A DNA stretch of 64,000 bases from Datnioides undecimradiatus (Eukaryota > Chordata > Actinopteri > Lobotiformes > Datnioididae), in the NCBI GenBank assembly GCA_008933995.1, contig WARS01000047.1:1550001-1614000 (forward strand). The letters run 5' to 3'. This document shows positions 1-15,462 of the stretch, piece after piece (positions within the stretch are counted from its first letter, which is position 1; each line of letters opens with the position of its first letter). A program made the translations under genes and the position numbers. The notes below the pieces were generated by a model. That model saw only the letters and a list, made by a program, of their open reading frames with translations, was not told the origin of the DNA and searched no databases.

Positions 1-2824
1 GCAGCCATGCATACATGACCTCGCTTCAGAAGGTAGTCAGTAAATTCCAGTCACTGCAAAGGCACATAGCATACTTTCTACTTCCTAATGTGCACAATTC
101 TCTGCATTTAACTTGGAGACATTTAAAAGAAAGAATTAATGCATAAAACAGGATTTCACAGTCAACTTGTTTGTCCATTGTTCTGATCTTCGCCCTCTAG
201 ATATCTGTTGACTCAGAGCAGATGAATTAGTCAACACAGATCAAAGAACATTTCTGTGCATCTGTTTATACAATCTATTAATCCTGGAAATACAGTAAGT
301 ATGTAAGAATGTTGTAATGTGGTGATGTTATGCAGGCCATATGACTGAACGAGCAAATGAGGTCAATAATGGTAAAAGCTGTAGCCTTGATACGGTTTAC
401 TGCAAATTACTCTCGCTGATTACTGCATACCAGTCTAAAGTGTGCAGGCTTACACTAAAATTTGTTCAGTAGTGTAGATACACGAGTTTGAAAGAAAAGC
501 TTTTTGCATTGTTCTATAATGTTTTTGTATAATATCTAATAGAAGTGTCATCTGGAGCTGTTGTGGGCGGGAGGCTTGGACCGTGTCTTCAGCTCCAACA
601 GGAACAAAATGCCAAGGTTCAAACGCAGCTTTCAGCCACAGCAATGCCATCGAGAGGCACGGTGCACCTGAGAAATGTTTAAATGTTGCTAAAGTAGTAG
701 CAGGGGACACCACACATTTTTACTGTTACTCCAAACAGCTCACTTTACTCACAGACTTAAACTGCCTCTGTAAATATCATTAATCAAAACTGCTTGTTGC
801 TGTTTTCTTTGCTTGTCCAAATGTCAAAGCACAGTGAGGTGTTTTTCTGACAGCTTGTGGTTTACTTGAAATGCAGAGGGTTAGAGTAAACAAAGGATCT
901 GAAATGGATCTGTGCTTTTCTATAGTCATTATTGATCCAGCCATTCATCGGTCCGGTGGACTGGTGCTGGACACTTCTAATTGGGACAAATTTGTATTTG
1001 GGTTGACCACCAAAATAAATTTTACATATAAATATTGTTGCTTTGCCCGAGAGCGTAAAAGTTGTGACAGTTGTCATTTCAACAGTAAAGTCGTACAATG
1101 GGTCAAAGAATGTGCACCTCTACTTTAGTTTATATAGCATTGATTGGACTTTACACTAGTGAATTGCCAATTACAGCAGAAAAGCGCACACTCTGAATTC
1201 TTGATGCACTGTTGCCACTTTGCCAGAGACTGGTGATCCATCTTTTCCCGGGATGCGAGCCCAGGTTACACTCAACTCTACGCCACACAAGCTATAAAGG
1301 TATTGTCAGCTCCTGTGGTGCAGCACAGTCTTGAGTGCTGCAAAAATGCTGCCTCATTTGCCTTTGGCCTGAAGTATAGTCCCTTCTGTTCTTAGAAAGA
1401 AAAGCACAGAAATTATGAGTCAATTCAAACTGGTTTTGATAGGTGTTTTGTTTTTTTTGTTTTTTTAGCTTTGTTGTTGTGATAACGAAACCTTGTCAAA
1501 TTGCATTAGCATGTTTAACACGCTATTGCTTTCAGTACTGTCTTCATTCATCCACTCATAAGCAACATGACCTCATTTATCACTCTCGCTTCGCTTGTTC
1601 CCGACACTGGTGATCTTTTCACTGCAAGTTACACATGACAATTATCCTTCTATAAATGTTTGGCTGATATGCCAATGTTAAGAAAATGGCAGGTGAAATT
1701 GTTTCGTTTCAAAGCTGTACCACAATTAAAAAGCTCAATTTGATGACAGGAAACAAGTCTAGCTGTTTTAGCTGGAGGAAATCCACAGTCTTTTATGAAG
1801 ACGCATGTCTGAGTCGAGCTCGGTGTAGAGCATGAAAGGTCTGTGAAGATGTGATGTGTGGGAATTCCTCAGAGCACATCAATACTTGAGCGTGGTGGCA
1901 GTGAGTGGGTGGTTCTGTCCCCGTTGCCCTAATCACACTGCAGAATCCACTGTCATCTGTCGAATCAAAGAGAAACCGTTGTCTCTCTTAGATGAAACAT
2001 GCCTCACTTGTAATATTGACAAGTAAATGAGAGAACGTCCGCAAATGACACAATTGCAGCGGTCTAAAGTGGAAACACATGATCAAGCGGCGCCTCGGTA
2101 CAAATGTCGATGCTTTCTGAAGATTCTTTTTCTGTCCGCAACAGAGCTCTACTGTCCTGTTTCACCTCAGTGCCCGAGCACACATGGGAACATGCATCCG
2201 TTTTGTATTTGAAATGCATTCCCATCCAGACGGCCCCAGTTTACAGACCACTGGAATGTATTCAGCTCACCATGATCATGTACAGTTCATTTTACTGAGC
2301 ATGGATAAAGCATGAACTAGGATCAGCTGTTTGATTCTCCAGGAGAGGGAAATGTTCTTTAGGTGTTTTGTGTTTTCAGCTGTCCAATAAAAAAAACTAG
2401 TACTGGCTGTTACAGCAAAACCCTTCTCTTTGGGTTTTTCTACTTTACACTTTGTAAGTCTTATCAGCTCCAAGAAATCCCCATTCAATCTGCCAAATTT
2501 GAACACATTAGGTAGTTTTGGCGAGTAGTTACAGGCAGTTGTATTAGGGGCCTTGAGTTCTGACAGTGTTGGTTGGGCATTTGCCTTCAGCAACCACATT
2601 TGGACCACTGTCAACCATTTTGTGTAGTCTGGTTGGTTCTTGCTTCTTACACATAGTCAAACAGGAGTGCTGCAGTTGTGTTTTGTTGGAAATGTGTTTA
2701 TGCTCATGTCAACTAAAGAACCACATCGACAAACCCAGAAGAAAGTTGCTGACACTGTTGCCAACAGAGGTAAACCCAAGCAAAAGAGGAGAAGAAACTG
2801 GAGCTGTAACAATTTGGCAATCAG

Positions 2825-3050
2825 CGGTTAGTCAGTTGGGAACTGTCATGATAATCAGTCGCTTCCAGTTTTCCAGGCAAAAATGCCAAACATTTGTTGT
2901 TTCCATTTTCTCAAATATGAGTTTCTCTATCATATGACGGTAAACTTATTTAGATTTTGGTTATTAGTCAAATAAAACAAGCAATTTGAATATATCACCC
3001 TGGCCCGTGCAAATTTATAAAAGGCATTTTTAAAGAACTTTGACAACTAT
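2825..3050 (+). repeat. Decayed copy of ATTAATCG-bounded teleost repeat (copy A)
   Basis: The segment resembles, from memory, a short non-autonomous repeat very common in percomorph fishes whose ends are rich in ATTAATCG and whose body includes CAAAAATGCCAAACATTTG, a CTTCTCAAATGTGAG-like block and a TATGATAGTAAACT-like block. All three blocks appear in order here: around 2877-2895, 2905-2920 and 2929-2946. The ends are eroded. I believe it is a hAT-type non-autonomous element but cannot name a library entry. It has the same orientation as the copy at 32.6 kb. Confidence 0.6.
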
Positions 3051-5564
3051 ATTGTAAAAATGACTCTCTTCACCCATTACAGAGAAATGGTAGCAATGGC
3101 ACTGGACAGATGACAGTATGTTGCTGCAGGCAGGGAACATTGTTTGGTTTTTCTCTGTTTTCAGAGCTGCTTGCCCTGTTGCTTCTGCATGTGATAAAAA
3201 CGTTTGCAGACTGGACATTTGTCTAAACAGTCAGAAAAGCAATCTTGTGGCTTTAACATAAGTGGATTGGACTGTCCTGACTGGTTTGGAAAAATATGGG
3301 TGGGTAACGTTACACTCAACAGCTTAAGCCAGATTTATGCCTCTGTGTTGAGATGTTGTGGTATCTGTGAATGTGCAGGGCAACGGACACAATTTGGGCT
3401 ACATGGAGACCACAAGAATCGTAATTGAATAGCTTGGTCTGCTTTGTGTTTGCTCCTGCATTTTTCCATTGCTGGTGGTATTTGTTGATAGGGGAGACAA
3501 CATGGAGCAAGTTGAAAAAAATGCTTGATAATCCTCCTTTTCAGTAATAGTAATGTTAGACAAATGTGTACTTTGTGATCCTGAAAACCCATTTCCACTG
3601 AAAGCCTTCGTCTAACCACAATCCGCTCAGTCTATAACAAAGGGAATAAATGAAGGTAAAACCAATTACTCTGGGTGTATAATGAAAGCACGACACAGCC
3701 TGATAATGTACAACTCATCCATCTAGCGAGGTAGTGGTGCCATGACAATCAACGGGTTAAATCCTACGGCGAACTATAAATCAGCTCCCATGCCGAAGGC
3801 ATTCACAGCGGGAGCAGTGAAACAACTCAACGGAGAATCATAAATTCAGTTTTAGTGTTATTAGTATTAAAGTGAAATATTGGGATCCTCCAAGCTGTGA
3901 ATATATCAGACTTAAATATGAATATGTAGTATGGCACTGCTGAATAAGAGCACTTGTGCCATTGTCTAGCTGTGAGTATGGTTTTACTCTCACTGTTCTG
4001 TAATCTGACAAAGAAAATGCATTGAATGCTGGCATAAAAGGGAGAGTATGATGTCTGACAGTCTACCTGTTTGCTTTGCATTTTAATTTGGCAGGCGTTA
4101 TGAAAGAAGATTGACGATGTTGGAGGAAAGGGAGACAGACAGGCATGTAGAATCGGAGATGCAGATGGATAACCCAAGGAGGGGAATTTACACTGTTTAC
4201 AACCAGAGGAGGAAAACAAGCAAACCTCTGCTCTTTCAGCTTTCAGGGTGACAGCGTTCGAGTGCTGACCTAGCTGACTTGCATTTTTGCAGGTCCTTTC
4301 ACATGTAACCTTGTTGTTTCCTTAAATGGATGACCACACAGTCATAGCTAATGGCAAAACGTATGTTTAAAAAAAGAAAAAGCACTTAGACCCCTGAATA
4401 AGGCAACATCTTACTAACATCAGACCTACATATTGCTGTTTTGCAAAATGGAAACTCTGGTTGCTTGTAACAACAGTGTAATTCCAGGAGCATAAAGCCT
4501 TATGAAACAGAAAACAGAGCTGAGTTTATGCTTAGTCTAAAAATTGTGGATGAGGGATAATGTGAGTTGAAAAGCGGGAGTGAACCTTGGCTGAAAGGTT
4601 AAGCAAACATCCAGCTCAAACAAGCAATTATACAGTTTTGGAGTCGGGGAAAAAATATGAACGCATCGCTCAGCGTAAGTGTAGTTTTATCACATTATAC
4701 AGGGTGTAACCGAATGGGGAGATTTTACTTTCAGTGAACTGCAGCGTGCTTATCCTCCCCCAGCCTTCCATACATTTTCCAGCAGGGATTGAGTGTGTAC
4801 ATAAGTGTTAGCACTCACTGTCGGATGTCACTGCTGTAGGTTGAAAGAAGAAGCTGCCTGAGGTGGAAGGAAAAAGGCCTTTTCTATGTGATGTGATATG
4901 CAGAAAAAAAGCTATAGTAAAGATAATTGATCCTGCGCTGTCTCTAAATTGCTCCTGATACCCATCAGTTTCTGAATGTGACACTTGTGCCTCTCAGGAG
5001 CAGATCACTGTTGCATTGATTCTGGAAAGCTACCATGTGAGAGTGACAACGCTATTTGAAGCTCTGCTTGTTGACTCGGCCTCTGTTAAACAGCTGCTGG
5101 AGGAGAGGCAGGCAGTTATTTGAGGTTAATGGTTGTCCATGCCCTCTCTCTAGTTAGACATTCACATGGCAACACCTCAGCTGCTCATGGAACAAACAGT
5201 AGTGCAGTATATTAAGTCACTCAGTGGTGGCCTGTTGTCTCTTCATCATTAGACTCATGACTCCACAGGAGCTGTTAGACCTGAGCTCTCTGTGGCGCTT
5301 TTGTCCCTGTATCACAGATTTCTTCAGTCACCTGTAATTTGGTGGGTAGGTAGAACATTCCGTGTGGATTAAATGCTGTCGGTTATCATATGTAGATCAT
5401 ATGTAGGTATTATTAGCTCAACTGAGTGCATTGTGGGCAGATGGGTAATACAGATTTGAGTAAGAATTCGTTGGAATCCTGGCTGGCAGGCTGCCCGTGC
5501 AGGAATGTATGTAATAAACACTACACAAAAGACTGCTGTGAAAAATTGTCTTTATCTTATTTTA

Positions 5565-5640
5565 TTTCCACACACACAGGCCCGTAAAGACACACACACA
5601 CACACACACTCACATACACACCCACACCCACACCCAGACC
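5565..5640. repeat. CA-rich microsatellite
   Basis: An interrupted CA/CCA dinucleotide-like tract, with a clean run of CA units near 5590-5608 followed by CACACC variants. It is deep in intron 1 and has no visible relation to a coding feature. Length polymorphism between individuals would be expected. Confidence 0.85.
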
Positions 5641-8600
5641 CAGCAGTGTTAGACGAGGGACTGTCTGCTCTTTAGCCTCAGGCCTTGTCCTTTCACAGCT
5701 CTTCCTTCTCTCTTGTTCCCTCTCATTTGTCAGTCAGTATTTAAATAGAGAAACAGGCTCACTTTAGCCAACATATTTATTTAACTCCTTTTCCGTTTAC
5801 ATTCTGGATTGAGGCGAAAGACCTTTTTATATAACACTGATTGATGGGGAAAATATTCCACGCAGACATTCAAGATTATAACAACACAGTTGGAGCAGCT
5901 TTTAGCACTGTCTGTCACCAGTATGTGCATGCTGTGCCTGAGTTTAGCTGCTGTTTTTTGAAACGGTCATATCCACATTGCATTAAGAACTAAAAAGTTG
6001 AGTTTTAGTTTCCTTTGTTTTCTTTTGATTTGTTTTCTCTCTTGTGCTGTCTTGACCCCAAGTTTCAAAGCGAAAGCAAATAGGCAAATACTTGATATAT
6101 GTCTTAGAGGAGGAGAGGAAAACTGAAACATCAAGCCTGAATGAAAATATGTGTCATTTATGATTAAGTATGTCCTCACAAGGAAACTGCATTTTCTATT
6201 CAGCTCATGTGAATCTCGGTTTGCAAATAGCAGTTCTGTTTTGGAGTCAAGGTGTAAATTGAGTTCAGCATATGGGACATAGCTTCGGGCAAAAAGTCTT
6301 TACAGTGGGCGTTTGGCACATGGCTGCAAAGTACTGCACTGTAATTTTTCTTGTTGTGGCTCTGCGTTATATATCTTTAAGCTGGCCTGTGCATCTTAAA
6401 TGGAAAATATGGCACAATGTCCACAGCCAACGTGTTCCTGGCAAAAGCTGTAAGAATCTTACAGCAACTGTTTCTCTTTTTCCTCGGATGGGCTGCTTGT
6501 CACGTAAGTGCCTTATTCTTAAAATGAAAACCCTTTAATAAACTGTTTGTGGTGGCTGTGGCAAAGTCTGACATACAGGTTAGAGACTGGCTCATTTATC
6601 AGTTGGGTGACATTATCAACCAATATTTGCTTATTATAGACATATTGGTATCATAGCAGTGTCTATGTTAGTGATATGTGCTATTAAAGGTATTTTATTG
6701 CAGCACAAAAATGTTTTATATTGGCAGCCACATCAACAATCAGACATCAATAATCAATATTCAGTGGACTTTGCCACTAAAATCAGCATCAGTCTGTAAA
6801 GACACATATTGCTTATGGTATTATACAGTGAGTGAAAAGGGAAACCTTCATTTTAATTTAGCTTAGTGGTGTCTCCACATTAGTTAATAACTCTGACTTG
6901 AAGCCTAACTGAACCTAGGCTAACTGGAGGACATCAGGCCTGACAGTCACAGTCATTATCCTGTAATGAGAAAGAGACCAAGCCCACTAAGTTTACTGAC
7001 CACCCCAGCCTCATCGCCACCGATTCCTGAGTCTGATGAAGCTCAGTCTGGGTTGTTTACTTTGTGCAGTGTGAGACCATCCCAGGAGAAAGCCAATGAG
7101 GTGCTGAAGAGGAAATGCCCATTAAACAGAAATGATCATAATCCTATCAACTTGGGTTGTCTGAGTATGAGAGAAAATGAAAAACAAGTCCTTTTTACCA
7201 CTTGCCTGATCATCTTGCCTCCTACTCATAACTGTAGAGAGGGGTTAGATTTAACATGACAGTTAACTTAAGCCATATTGTTATTTGATAACCGCTAGTA
7301 AATACAACTTCAATCTTTCCCAGTTGGGCAGGAGGATCAAAAATCCTTGTATCTGAAATCAATTTTTACATGCCCTCCAAAAAATTTTGGCAGCCTGCAC
7401 CAGTAAAAAAAAAAAAAATACCTGACAAGCATTTGAGCTCTGCCACTTAATGTTTTATTTATTTACTACTGACTTTGCTTTGGTTACTCACGCATATACT
7501 TTTGAACCCAAATGTCATTTTGACACCAGAGCTTTTGTGGTATTTTGTGACAAGATTTCAAAATCTTGACCATTGGTCCCCCTGTGTGAACCTCTGGTAA
7601 TCACACATGAAAGCTATTTTGATGGCAAAGTTTCATCAGCACCAATTCTGAAGTTCACCTTAGCAGCAATCCACTGTGGGCAGACAGCCCGTGGATTTAT
7701 TTATACCATCTCTGGCAGTGGAGGGGGTGAAGTTGTCAACAGTAAAGTCAACACAAAGCACTTCAAGTGTTCCCTCATCTCTATTGCTACTTTCCTTGCT
7801 GTTGAATAATTCATTTTCTTGGTAATGGCAAAGTTCCCCTTCTTTGTTTTTTAGCACTACATTAGACTTTCAGACTATAAATTCATAAATTTGACCCTTT
7901 TCATGGAAGTAAAAATTACTAGTTAGTTCACCTGCTTCGCTGACATCTGCCAACCATTTTTTTTCTTTTTCTTGTCCTGTGATTTAGCCCTTAAACGTTG
8001 GCCTTGTCTTCATATTGATATAGATAATTCAGTTTCATATACTATACTAACATTATCACACGTTATTACTTGATCATGCTTTTCTCAGTGCTGCTGCATT
8101 GTTATGCAGATGTCTTTTTTTGGGGGGGTTTTAGTTTCATATTATTTTCTTTTATTTGTTTTTAGGACATTCACAGATGTCATGTCAAAATCAACAAGTT
8201 AATGGTGAACCGTTCACTGCTACCAAATTTACCAATAAATAAATAAATGGCCTTTAATTCTGGTTCTGCTGTTAACTCACCACAAAAGTAGCTCATTAGC
8301 GGGCCATGGCGCGTTTAGGAACAGCAGAAACATGCTGGAATTTTTTGACTGAACCTTTTGTAAGTGCTCATTAAAATTTATTAGAGATTTCAAGTCTTTC
8401 CACTGTGAGATTAAGCATTCACTCAGCAAGCCTACTTTAGGAATGACCACCAACACAGACGAGTGTGCTGCTGCAGATGCTGCCGTTAGTAAATCGACTT
8501 GCATTGAGACAGAATGTCTCAATTATAGAATGAAGTGAGCAGAGATAATGAGAAGTGTTTTGAGAATCTCAGTGACTGGCTTTTGTAATTCAGAAATCAT

Positions 8601-11600
8601 GGCAGAGTGGAATGGCTGAGCATGTTAATGGAGCTGCTCTTGTTTCTCCTCTTTGAGTGCAGCAGAAATCAATCCAGCACCTTGTAAGGGTTTTAAGACT
8701 GGGGTCTCCTTTCAATGGCCAGTGTGTGAGTGTACTTTCCTTCCCCTGCATGAGCTGTTGCCACAGACAAGCCACAATTTGATTGTTTATTTGTTCTCAT
8801 GGGTGGGTCCCATTCCCAGTTTAGACTGGTCACCGCTATTTAGACTTGACAAAATTGTGATTGTCTTTGTGTCATTTATTTTCCCCTGTTGTCTTTTCTC
8901 CAAATATTGTTGGATGTTGTTGAGGCTACGCTGAAAAGGAAGTTATTTCTTACAGCATTTCACTGAGAATGTGGATTCGGTAACAACCACTTGCGCGTGT
9001 GTCCGTGCATGTGCTTTTAGTTTTTCTGAATGAGAAAGTCATTTACCGAGGCAAGCACTTCCCCTGTCAAACGACAGTAAATGCACTTCATTAAGCTTTG
9101 ATTCATGCAAATGTTTGTTTACTTCTAATAATTCAACTGTGATTACATTACAATTCACACAGATTGACTTTATCTATCAGCTGCTGAAACCCTCATCACA
9201 GGTCTTTGTTCTTTCACTGAATCTAGTAATGTCACTATCAAAGTGGGTGTGAGCTATCTTGGTCAAAACACTGATGAATAAATCAAGATTAATGTTGGTT
9301 TAAAAGCTGTTTACCTCACCAAAGAGATGCAATTAATCATTAGTTAGCCCGCAAATCTCTAAGTGCTCAGTAGCATCCTCATATTTAAAAATGGGGGCTT
9401 TTCTAGTGCTGAGTGATTGTTTCTGAAACACCTTTTGATATACATAGAATGTAATTGCAGTGCATTTCAGCGGCTCTTTATGTGTTAAGTCTTTACTTAA
9501 ATATGTTAGGAGTTATGTCCACTGCCCCGTATGACACTTTAAGATGTCAGCTAGCTCTATCCCCACATTTTCCTTTCATCTGAATTTAGTAATAAATTGT
9601 TCTAATGAGATTTGTTTTTCATTTGTCTCTTTTAACACTGTGCCCAAATGAAGTCCCGCAACGCTTTTGGCATGCTTTGCATAGCAAACATTTTTGCTTT
9701 TTTTTAGTTTTTATAATGAGCAGACACTGAGCCATGCAGATATTTATTTGAGCCTAACGTGTAACGTGTAGTAGTCAAGGTTAGACAAGACAGTTTGTAG
9801 TTTAGTTTATTCAAGATGTTTTCTACTTCAACTGCGCCTGAAGCAGTATGTAACATAAATAATACCAGTTATATAAAATGTTTGTACTGATACCTTGGAA
9901 CCACTTTCAGTGTGAAAACTGAGTAACGTGTATTGAAACTGTTGAAATAGGTCTATGGTTACATCATTGCATGTAGAATATACAGGATTTATGTGTCCAA
10001 TCAGTCCACAGTTGCTGTTATCTCTTATCCAGTATCTTGGTGATACACATGTTATTTTTTCATAATGTATGGAAAAGCATACAGTTATCATTATTTAATT
10101 CAACAAGTGTTAGGTGTCATAAAAGAGGTCCCAGAGGCAGGTACCATGAAATTCTTTTGAGATTGCACGTTTACTACTTATGGTCAGCTGGGATTTTAAC
10201 CATATCCACAATAACGCTGCTTTCTCTCTCTCTGTTTTGCCCTTTAATCCACAGTGAGTCTTTGTTTTGCACATCAAAAACTGAGCGATTGAAACACACT
10301 CTGTAGTTTTCACAAATCAGAAAATGCTGTAAATTATGTAACAGGCCTGCTCAGACATGATGAGAAACTCTGTGGCAGGAATGTTAAGAAGTCCGTTTTC
10401 AGATGCCTCTTAACTTTATCTGTGATTGCTCGTTTTGAATATCAGTGTAACTGATCACATGACACTGCTGCTGTAATTAACCTGCACTGCAAACATAAAA
10501 TAGTGGTTTATTCTGTCAAGCTGCGCAGGGACTACTCTTTGTCTTGTGAACAGGTATCATTTACGAACAGCAGTGCAGACACAAGTTGTTTTAATGTGTA
10601 CTTACTTACTGATTTATCTGCCTTAGTGTGGATTTTCTTTTGATGTCAGAGTGAACGAAGCATGAAACATGCTAATAATTTATCGAGATCAGACACCGTT
10701 TTTGTCAGAAGAAAAAAAGACAAATTGCTGTATTTCTGTTTCTCCACTTAACCCTCTTCATTGGAAAACTACCACAGAGAATGGTGATGGTGTAGAGTGA
10801 GGGCTTATTTTTTGCAGCATCACGTCAGAGCCTGGACATTAGGACAAGACCGTCTAATCAGCCATAGAGCAATCTGCATTTTTCACACTTCTGTGGTTAC
10901 TGTCGATTTGAGTCATACAGCTGCCAGTCCAAGAGATGCAGAAAGCTGCTGCAGTCAGGGAGCAAAAACACCCGTTGGCAATAATGGGAACATTAAGCTA
11001 CTGTGTGTTTAAGGACTATCAACCAAAAGTGACCTCATTTAGCTTGTAATTTAGGTTCAGAACAATTTATTGATTTGATCTAGAGTTAAAAATACATTAA
11101 CAAAACCATGTTTGTGCTGCATGCAAGACACTTATATGAGCTCCAGTGAGGTCGCACTTTGCTGGGGATCTTTGCGTTCCTGTCGTTGACATATTTACTG
11201 ATAAGGGATGCTGGCTGACCCACAGACTCCTGATTCCCATCACCTGGCCTGGCTGGGTGCAGTTCTATTTTGGTAATCAGCTCAAGCACACAATCCAATT
11301 ACATGGAGGTTACTGTGGGGCTCTGCGGATGGGAACATGCCTTAAAATGACCTGCAGTGAAAATGATGTGCATCGTCGTATTCAGCACAGTCAATTAGTT
11401 TTTGCCTGCTTATGTCGGTGCCACGGCTGCTTTTTTTTACCTGCTAACCTTGTGCTCTGTCCAAGATGGCATTCATAACCACTGACCTTTGAGTGTTTTA
11501 TGTTGACAGGCGTGTACAGCTCTTGTCCTTACACACATTTTTGTCAACCACCTGATTATGGACAGTTTGGGTATTTTTACTTAAATCTAATCTATTACTC

Positions 11601-14000
11601 AACAAAAACAAATGTCAGACTAACTTAGATCAACTGTGTATCTTAGAAGTGCTTATTTAGTCTGACCATAGTCAACAAACCCAAACATTAAAAAAAAAAA
11701 AGCACATGAAATTGACGGAAAATAAACAAACAAACCATCTCTTTGCTTTCGCTGTTCAGTTTATTGTTTTAGTTGTGTGTGGGGCTGTTGGCCCGTCCTC
11801 TGTGCTCCTGGGTATCCCCCATGGTTCAACCAGTCAGCGCTTGTTTGATACACAGAGCCACAGCTATGCAGGGCATGTAGTTGAGAATTTGGAGGTGTTA
11901 AAATCTCCTCTGTGAGCTACAGCGAACCAGACTCCCTCCCTGCATCTCTGCATGGCAATTTAAAGTAACTTTGGCATCTTTCAGCCCTTAATGAGAGCTG
12001 AGAGCAGAGATGAGACAATAATCATCATGACCACATACATACCTCAATAAAAAACAATAAATTAACAGTAAAGACACAATTCTCATTAGCCAACTTAAAT
12101 ACCTATTTATCATGGCAAATGCGTGACTGAATCCAAAGCATTTCCTGAGTTTTAACTGTGTTTTTTAAAATGGAACAAAACAGTCGTTTGTCATTCAGGT
12201 AGCTGGGTTTTAACACTATTTGAAGATTTTCATCTTACTTCAGTAATTATTGAGATAATATCATGTACTCAGATTGTTCTGGCCCAGATAATCACGCTGT
12301 GAAATGTTCATGTCGACACACGCCTAATTTGAGGGCATATCTCATTTGTGCCTGAGTAGAATGGCTGTTTTTTTTTGGGGTTTTTTCTGCAACTCAAACT
12401 ATAATTACCTGTTCTGCTTTCTGACATACGGGACTTGAAACATGTGTTATCCATCACATGCTGTTGTTTTTGCTGCAGAAAAAAAAGAATGTGTATTTCC
12501 ATGTGTTTTGGAGAATTGCCGGGATTCGTGTTGCTAAAAAGGGAACAGGGATGGTTTAGCATTTTTAAAGGTTAAAATACAATCACAGTTAGTCACTTAC
12601 CTTTGCGCTTCCTCAGGAACATGGACAATGTTATACTTTAATTTCTATTTTATGCACAGACGGTGTTTGTAACAGACATGCAGAAAACGTCATTACACCA
12701 GCCCTGATTCAGCTGTGTTCTACAGCAAATCGACTAGAAATCTCCTTCCCCTATCTGTTTCTGCACGTCGAATGCAGCTTATGTGGCCTCTGTGATAGAT
12801 TGCTCAATGAAACTGGATCTGTGAAAAAAAAGGACAAGCACTCTGGGAGTTGCACAGCCTGCATGCCTTTCGCTCAACGGGGCACTCGCTGGGACATTTC
12901 CTCAGCGGGGCTTTTTCAAAAGGGCTTGCGCTGCAGTTCCAGCTAAGGGCAGTACAGTAGGTCAACTGCCGATAGAGTTACAACCTCTCTTTTGTGGAGG
13001 TGTTGGACAAATTAGACCTCACAACTGTTTACCCAGTCAAACAGGGACAGCTGCATCTCTCCACCCTCCAAAACCTGCCACTGACTGTTGTTCCTTTGGC
13101 GAGCCATCTGTGAGGAATAAGCAGGCACGGCGATCAAATGATTGTTCGACAGTTTTACCTCTGTCACTGCTGGAGGTGTTATGATCGGCCCCTTAAGTGA
13201 ATCAACATGGGCTCTGTGCGTTTTGTGATGCAGCTGCCATTTTGGACTGTTGTAGTAATGAGGACTGAGTAATGGTAGATAGTGCAGAATGACTGCTCTT
13301 CTGTCTGTAAGTGGGTACAATCCAGTTTCAAAGACTGGAGCATTAGTATGTTTATTTTAGTATCATATCTCTTTCTCAGGTAAACTGGACTAGTGAACAG
13401 CCTGGTATGCAGCATCCAAGTATATATACTATTTCTTTGGGCTCTTCCATTACAGTGATATTAATTTAAATGTACTACCAACAGTAATTAAACAGGAAAT
13501 AAGCTGATATCCCCATACAGCCTCTTTGGATGGTGTCATAGTTATTGGAGAAGCTTCAGGATTTGACTTGATAAGCCTGTCAGGATGAGCTGTATTTACA
13601 CAAGGCTAATAATGTGGGGCTGTGAAGTGAATTTGTAATAATTTCAGACTTTGCGGTTTAAATGGTGGGTATTTCTGCTGTGTTTGTAATTTCACAAGTC
13701 TAACAAAGAAAATACGATTTGAATATTGAACACCTTCTAGCAAGCGGTTAGTTTGTCTCAATCACTACAAAAATTGAGCTCAGTTGATTAATGAATTGTC
13801 TTTTTGGAAATTTAATTTTCATTTCATTTGAAAACATCTCAAAATCTCAAACAATTGTAAACAATAATGCATTTTGATTTCAGATTTTTAGTTGATGCAG
13901 CTTTGACATAAGTAAAATGGTTGATTTACATTTACATTTGTAACATTGGTTACATTTATCAGTAGACTCCAACACTGATTTCAGAGAGAAACAGGTCGTG

Positions 14001-14034
14001 TAAATATATATAAATATATATATATACATATAAC
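14001..14034. repeat. AT dinucleotide tract
   Basis: A short run of alternating TA units interrupted by AAA, in the distal part of intron 1. It is simple sequence with no other visible feature. Confidence 0.75.
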
Positions 14035-15462
14035 ACTGACTTGACAATGCAGGATTTATTACTTAAGCTGCAAAACATAAAACAAGCAGACAATGGTCAG
14101 TAATCTGATATAGAGCCATATGTGCATAATTTCATTAAGATCTTTCAAGGGCTCCACTGCCTGTAGCCGGGCTGTACACTGTCAGTCGGGTCTCTGCAGC
14201 ACAAAGAGAATCATCAGAATTCATGCCTGTTTGAGGCGGTATTGATCTCATCACCCTTACCACCACTCCAGAGTCTTTTGTGCTCAGGCTGCCTTATCCT
14301 TCACGTCTTTATCGCATGGGGAGATGAGAGCTACAGATGTGTTAATTATTTACCTACATGTAGTGAGCTCTCGGGGGACTGCAGGCACAATCTTTTCAGA
14401 AAATGTACTCTTCCTGGTACCGATTCATCCTTGTTTTCAATGCACTTTATTTACAGCTTCTGAGGGGTGAATTTGAGCCACTGGTGTGCTCATTGAGATG
14501 AAGTAGTTACATGAATATACATGTCAGTCATGCAGTTTAATTGCATTCTTCATTTGCATCATTCATCAATATATATTTTAATACTCTCTCACAGTTTTTC
14601 TCATACAAGATTTTTATTACTCCTAACACCATTTGTTATGTTTTTTAAAACTGACAGACTAATTGGCAGATGCTGACGGCGAAGACTAAAGAGCAGTCGT
14701 GGTACTTATGCAGCTGCCAAGGGAAACTGTATTTATATAGCATGTGTTATTCACAAGAGAAATGCAATGTGCTTTACATTTAAAATTCCTCAGCGTGGTT
14801 TCAGTGTAGCGTATAACTGAAAAAACACATTGAATATGTTAACGAGACCTCTATTCACAGCCACTCAGTCCTGACAAACACACAAACAGCAAGCAAGTTG
14901 ATGTTCATGTTGATGCTCGCATTTCTGCCGATACTCATTCATTTGCTGGCATATTTTTACGAAGAAAGCTTGACAAACATTAGATGTATAAAATAAAGCA
15001 AAAGGACATTGAGTCTTATTGAACCCACATAATCCAAGAAAAGATTTCACCTGAGTTGTGGAAATTAAGCAGGTAACATTGTACTTTGAAGACCTAAGAT
15101 CTGTTACATTTGCGTTAATGTGCACTTCGTCCAAACTTTCAGCCGTGGTATAATTTTGAGCTCATTTGCTCAACGATAGAAAACACGGTGACCTTTCTGG
15201 CTACACTGTGTAAGCGAATCCACCAAACTCATGTTCTCCTGAGGCATACACTGGTTCATTCATGTTGTAAAGCTCCTCTGTTAATGCAAGATTACCATTG
15301 TGTTCTTGAGTTGAAAAGGCACAGCTCCGTAAACCGTGTGGGGGTGTGTGAGGCCAGCTACTCCTTATTTATCAGCAGTGACACTATCAGCCGTGCCTTG
15401 TGAAAAGAGAGCCAGTCATTCAGAACAGTGGGGCCACCTTGGTTGTCAAAGCAGGATTTAAG

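Noticed and set aside
3827-4219. 130-codon antisense frame in intron 1
   Set aside because: No similarity to a known family recognised and no splice signals supporting it.
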